Of a stretch of DNA of 6,443 nucleotides, positions 4,985 through 6,443 are shown piece by piece. Under the pieces are notes generated by a model that was not told where the DNA came from, made no database searches, and was given only the letters and a program-made list of their open reading frames with translations. The DNA is from Thermodesulfovibrio sp. (GTDB lineage Bacteria; Nitrospirota; Thermodesulfovibrionia; Thermodesulfovibrionales; JdFR-85). Position 1 is the first letter of the stretch. Each line of letters begins with the position of its first letter. The stretch is from contig JALUSH010000017.1 in NCBI GenBank assembly GCA_027016675.1, positions 1-6,443 of the forward strand, in the 5' to 3' direction. Made by a program: the position numbers and the translations under genes.

Positions 4985-6443
4985 TCAGAATTCATCGCCT
5001 TTTTTTAAACCGTACTTTCTCATTTTACGTACTATAGTGGAATGATCAACGCCAAGCAACCGTGCAGCCTCTCGGGTAGTCTTTTTTATTGACAGGACAT
5101 TTGCAAGTAGTTTTTTCTCCACCAGGGCATGGGCCTGTTCAAGAGTCATTATTCCTTTTACCTGAATCATTGAACTTTCATTATGTTCATCCTTATATAT
5201 GTTGTGGGGTAGATGATGTGGCTGTAAGACCTCTTCACTGCTCAGAACCACCATCCTTTCAATAACATTTTGTAGCTCTCTTACATTGCCAGGCCAGTTA
5301 TATGATTCCAGGATCTGTATGATTTCAGCAGAAAAGGTTTTTGACTGGTTGTATTTCTTGTTGTAATACCGAAGGAAGTGCCAGGACAATGGGAAAATGT
5401 CCTCTCTCCTGTTCCTCAGGGGAGGGATCTCAATGGGTACTATATAAAGACGATAAAAGAGGTCTTCACGGAATCTGCCTTCTTTAACCATCTTTTTCAG
5501 GTTTCTATTGGTAGCTGCAATTATTCGTACGTTCAGTTTAATCGGACAGGTTCCACCAACCCGAATAATTTCTAAATCCTCAATTATCTTGAGGAGCTTT
5601 ACCTGACAATTCAGGGGTAGCTCGCCTATTTCATCAAGGAAAATAACACCCTGATTGGCAAGCTCAAAAAGCCCTGGTTTTCCTTCCCTTGAGGCTCCTG
5701 TAAAAGCTCCTTTTTCGTAACCAAAAAGTTCAGATTCAAAAAGATTTTCTGGGATAGCGCCACAATTAACAGGTATGAATGGACCATGCCTTCTTGCACT
5801 CAACCGGTGGATAAGCCTGGCTAGCATCTCCTTGCCAGTTCCGCTTTCACCCTCTAATAAAACAGTGGTGTCCACATGTGCTACCCTTGCAATAAGATCT
5901 AAGATGCCTCTCATAATGCGGCTTTCAGCGATAATCTCTCCACCGGTCAACTGTAAAATACGTGCTTTTTCAGGAGTAGAAAGATACATTGCCATGAGAC
6001 GGGATACTTCATCCTTGAGCAATTGAAGCTCTGTAATATCTCGAATATGAACAATTACTTGGAGAATACGATCTTGATGAATTATAGGGGTCCCGGTTAC
6101 ATAGATTTCGTTGCCCTGTCTGAGTTTTCCCATGCTTGTAATGCTTTTTTTCAACTGGTTTACCAGTCTTACAACTTCCTGAATGGTATGAAGACATACA
6201 TGGGTTTCTCCGTCCAGGTCATTTACATTTCTGTTAAGAATTGTCTCTCCTTTCAATCCAGTGATTCTGCTAAAACTGCTGTTGACCTTAACAATACTGT
6301 CATTTTCAATAATTATGATTCCGTCATAGAAGCTTTCCATTAAGGATTCAAAAGTCTGGGTAATATCCAGAGAAAGAGCAGGTTTGTTTTTCGAATTAGA
6401 CTCATGCAGGACATCAATAAGATAAAGTTCTCCACCAAACTTT
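4985..6443 (-). CDS. Sigma-54-dependent transcriptional activator, PAS-AAA+-Fis HTH (N-terminus outside window)
   Basis: A bacterial enhancer-binding protein that opens promoters bound by sigma-54 RNA polymerase. The frame stays open to the right edge: the Met at 6338-6340 is preceded by at least 34 in-frame codons (beginning KFGGELYLIDV), so it is internal. Counting from that Met as residue 1: a PAS-like sensor at about 1-108 (YDGIIIIEND, NSSFSRITG, ending DITEL), then the AAA+ domain with Walker A GESGTGKE (164-171), the sigma-54-contacting GAFTGA loop (211-216), Walker B VIFLDEIGE (232-240), sensor I ATN (276-278), arginine-finger region RFREDLFYRL (289-298) and sensor II GNVRELQN (351-358). 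A Fis/TyrR-type helix-turn-helix is at about 421-444 (TREAARLLGV, STIVRKM). No receiver domain is seen in the visible part, so the signal is probably a ligand or redox cue sensed by the PAS or by an unseen N-terminal domain. It is convergent with the transporter operon and a plausible regulator of it; this is inferred from position only. Confidence 0.94.
   Translation of the reverse strand, partial: KFGGELYLIDVLHESNSKNKPALSLDITQTFESLMESFYDGIIIIENDSIVKVNSSFSRITGLKGETILNRNVNDLDGETHVCLHTIQEVVRLVNQLKKSITSMGKLRQGNEIYVTGTPIIHQDRILQVIVHIRDITELQLLKDEVSRLMAMYLSTPEKARILQLTGGEIIAESRIMRGILDLIARVAHVDTTVLLEGESGTGKEMLARLIHRLSARRHGPFIPVNCGAIPENLFESELFGYEKGAFTGASREGKPGLFELANQGVIFLDEIGELPLNCQVKLLKIIEDLEIIRVGGTCPIKLNVRIIAATNRNLKKMVKEGRFREDLFYRLYIVPIEIPPLRNRREDIFPLSWHFLRYYNKKYNQSKTFSAEIIQILESYNWPGNVRELQNVIERMVVLSSEEVLQPHHLPHNIYKDEHNESSMIQVKGIMTLEQAHALVEKKLLANVLSIKKTTREAARLLGVDHSTIVRKMRKYGLKKGDEF

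Noticed and set aside
6023..6343. 106-residue + strand open frame at the right end
   Set aside because: It lies wholly antisense to the PAS region of the regulator, lacks a ribosome site and recognisable motifs, and is best seen as a shadow frame.

Overview
The window holds one five-gene ABC-import operon of the nitrate/sulfonate/taurine (NitT/TauT) type on the + strand, an IS200/IS605-like transposase remnant or element end just upstream of it, and a convergent sigma-54-dependent regulator that runs off the right edge. The exported binding protein with a classic signal peptide, the sigma-54 activator with PAS, AAA+ and Fis-type HTH domains, the moderately AT-rich composition judged by eye, and strong AGGAGG ribosome sites together suggest a free-living, probably anaerobic or metabolically versatile, Gram-negative-type bacterium. 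Desulfobacterota, Nitrospirota or an anammox-type planctomycete would all fit, but the sequence alone does not decide between them.

Layout: bases 2-88 are the last 28 codons of what looks like an IS200/IS605 TnpA, followed by a perfect 8-bp GC-rich hairpin (96-115) that resembles the right-end hairpin of that family. Only about 35 bases later comes the ribosome site of the operon. The operon reads: substrate-binding protein (165-1289), a 96-base gap with a long hairpin, permease 1 (1386-2327), ATPase 1 (2317-3207), permease 2 (3209-4054), ATPase 2 (4067-4924). The last four genes overlap or are spaced by at most 12 bases, so they look translationally coupled. After a 60-base convergent gap comes the regulator on the - strand (4985 to beyond 6443).

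How it works together: the binding protein captures an unidentified small solute in the periplasm. Two different permeases probably form a heterodimeric channel, and two different ATPases a heterodimeric motor. The permease-ATPase pair has evidently been duplicated in tandem. The ATPases have diverged in a complementary way: ATPase 1 has a degraded signature motif (LSSGM) and ATPase 2 has lost the switch histidine (Thr200). In a head-to-tail dimer both defects fall in the same nucleotide site, so the sequence predicts one canonical and one degenerate ATP site, which is uncommon among binding-protein-dependent importers. This is the most interesting point in the window. The neighbouring regulator is a plausible controller of the operon, but no convincing -24/-12 promoter is visible upstream of it, perhaps because the insertion element has replaced the native upstream region.
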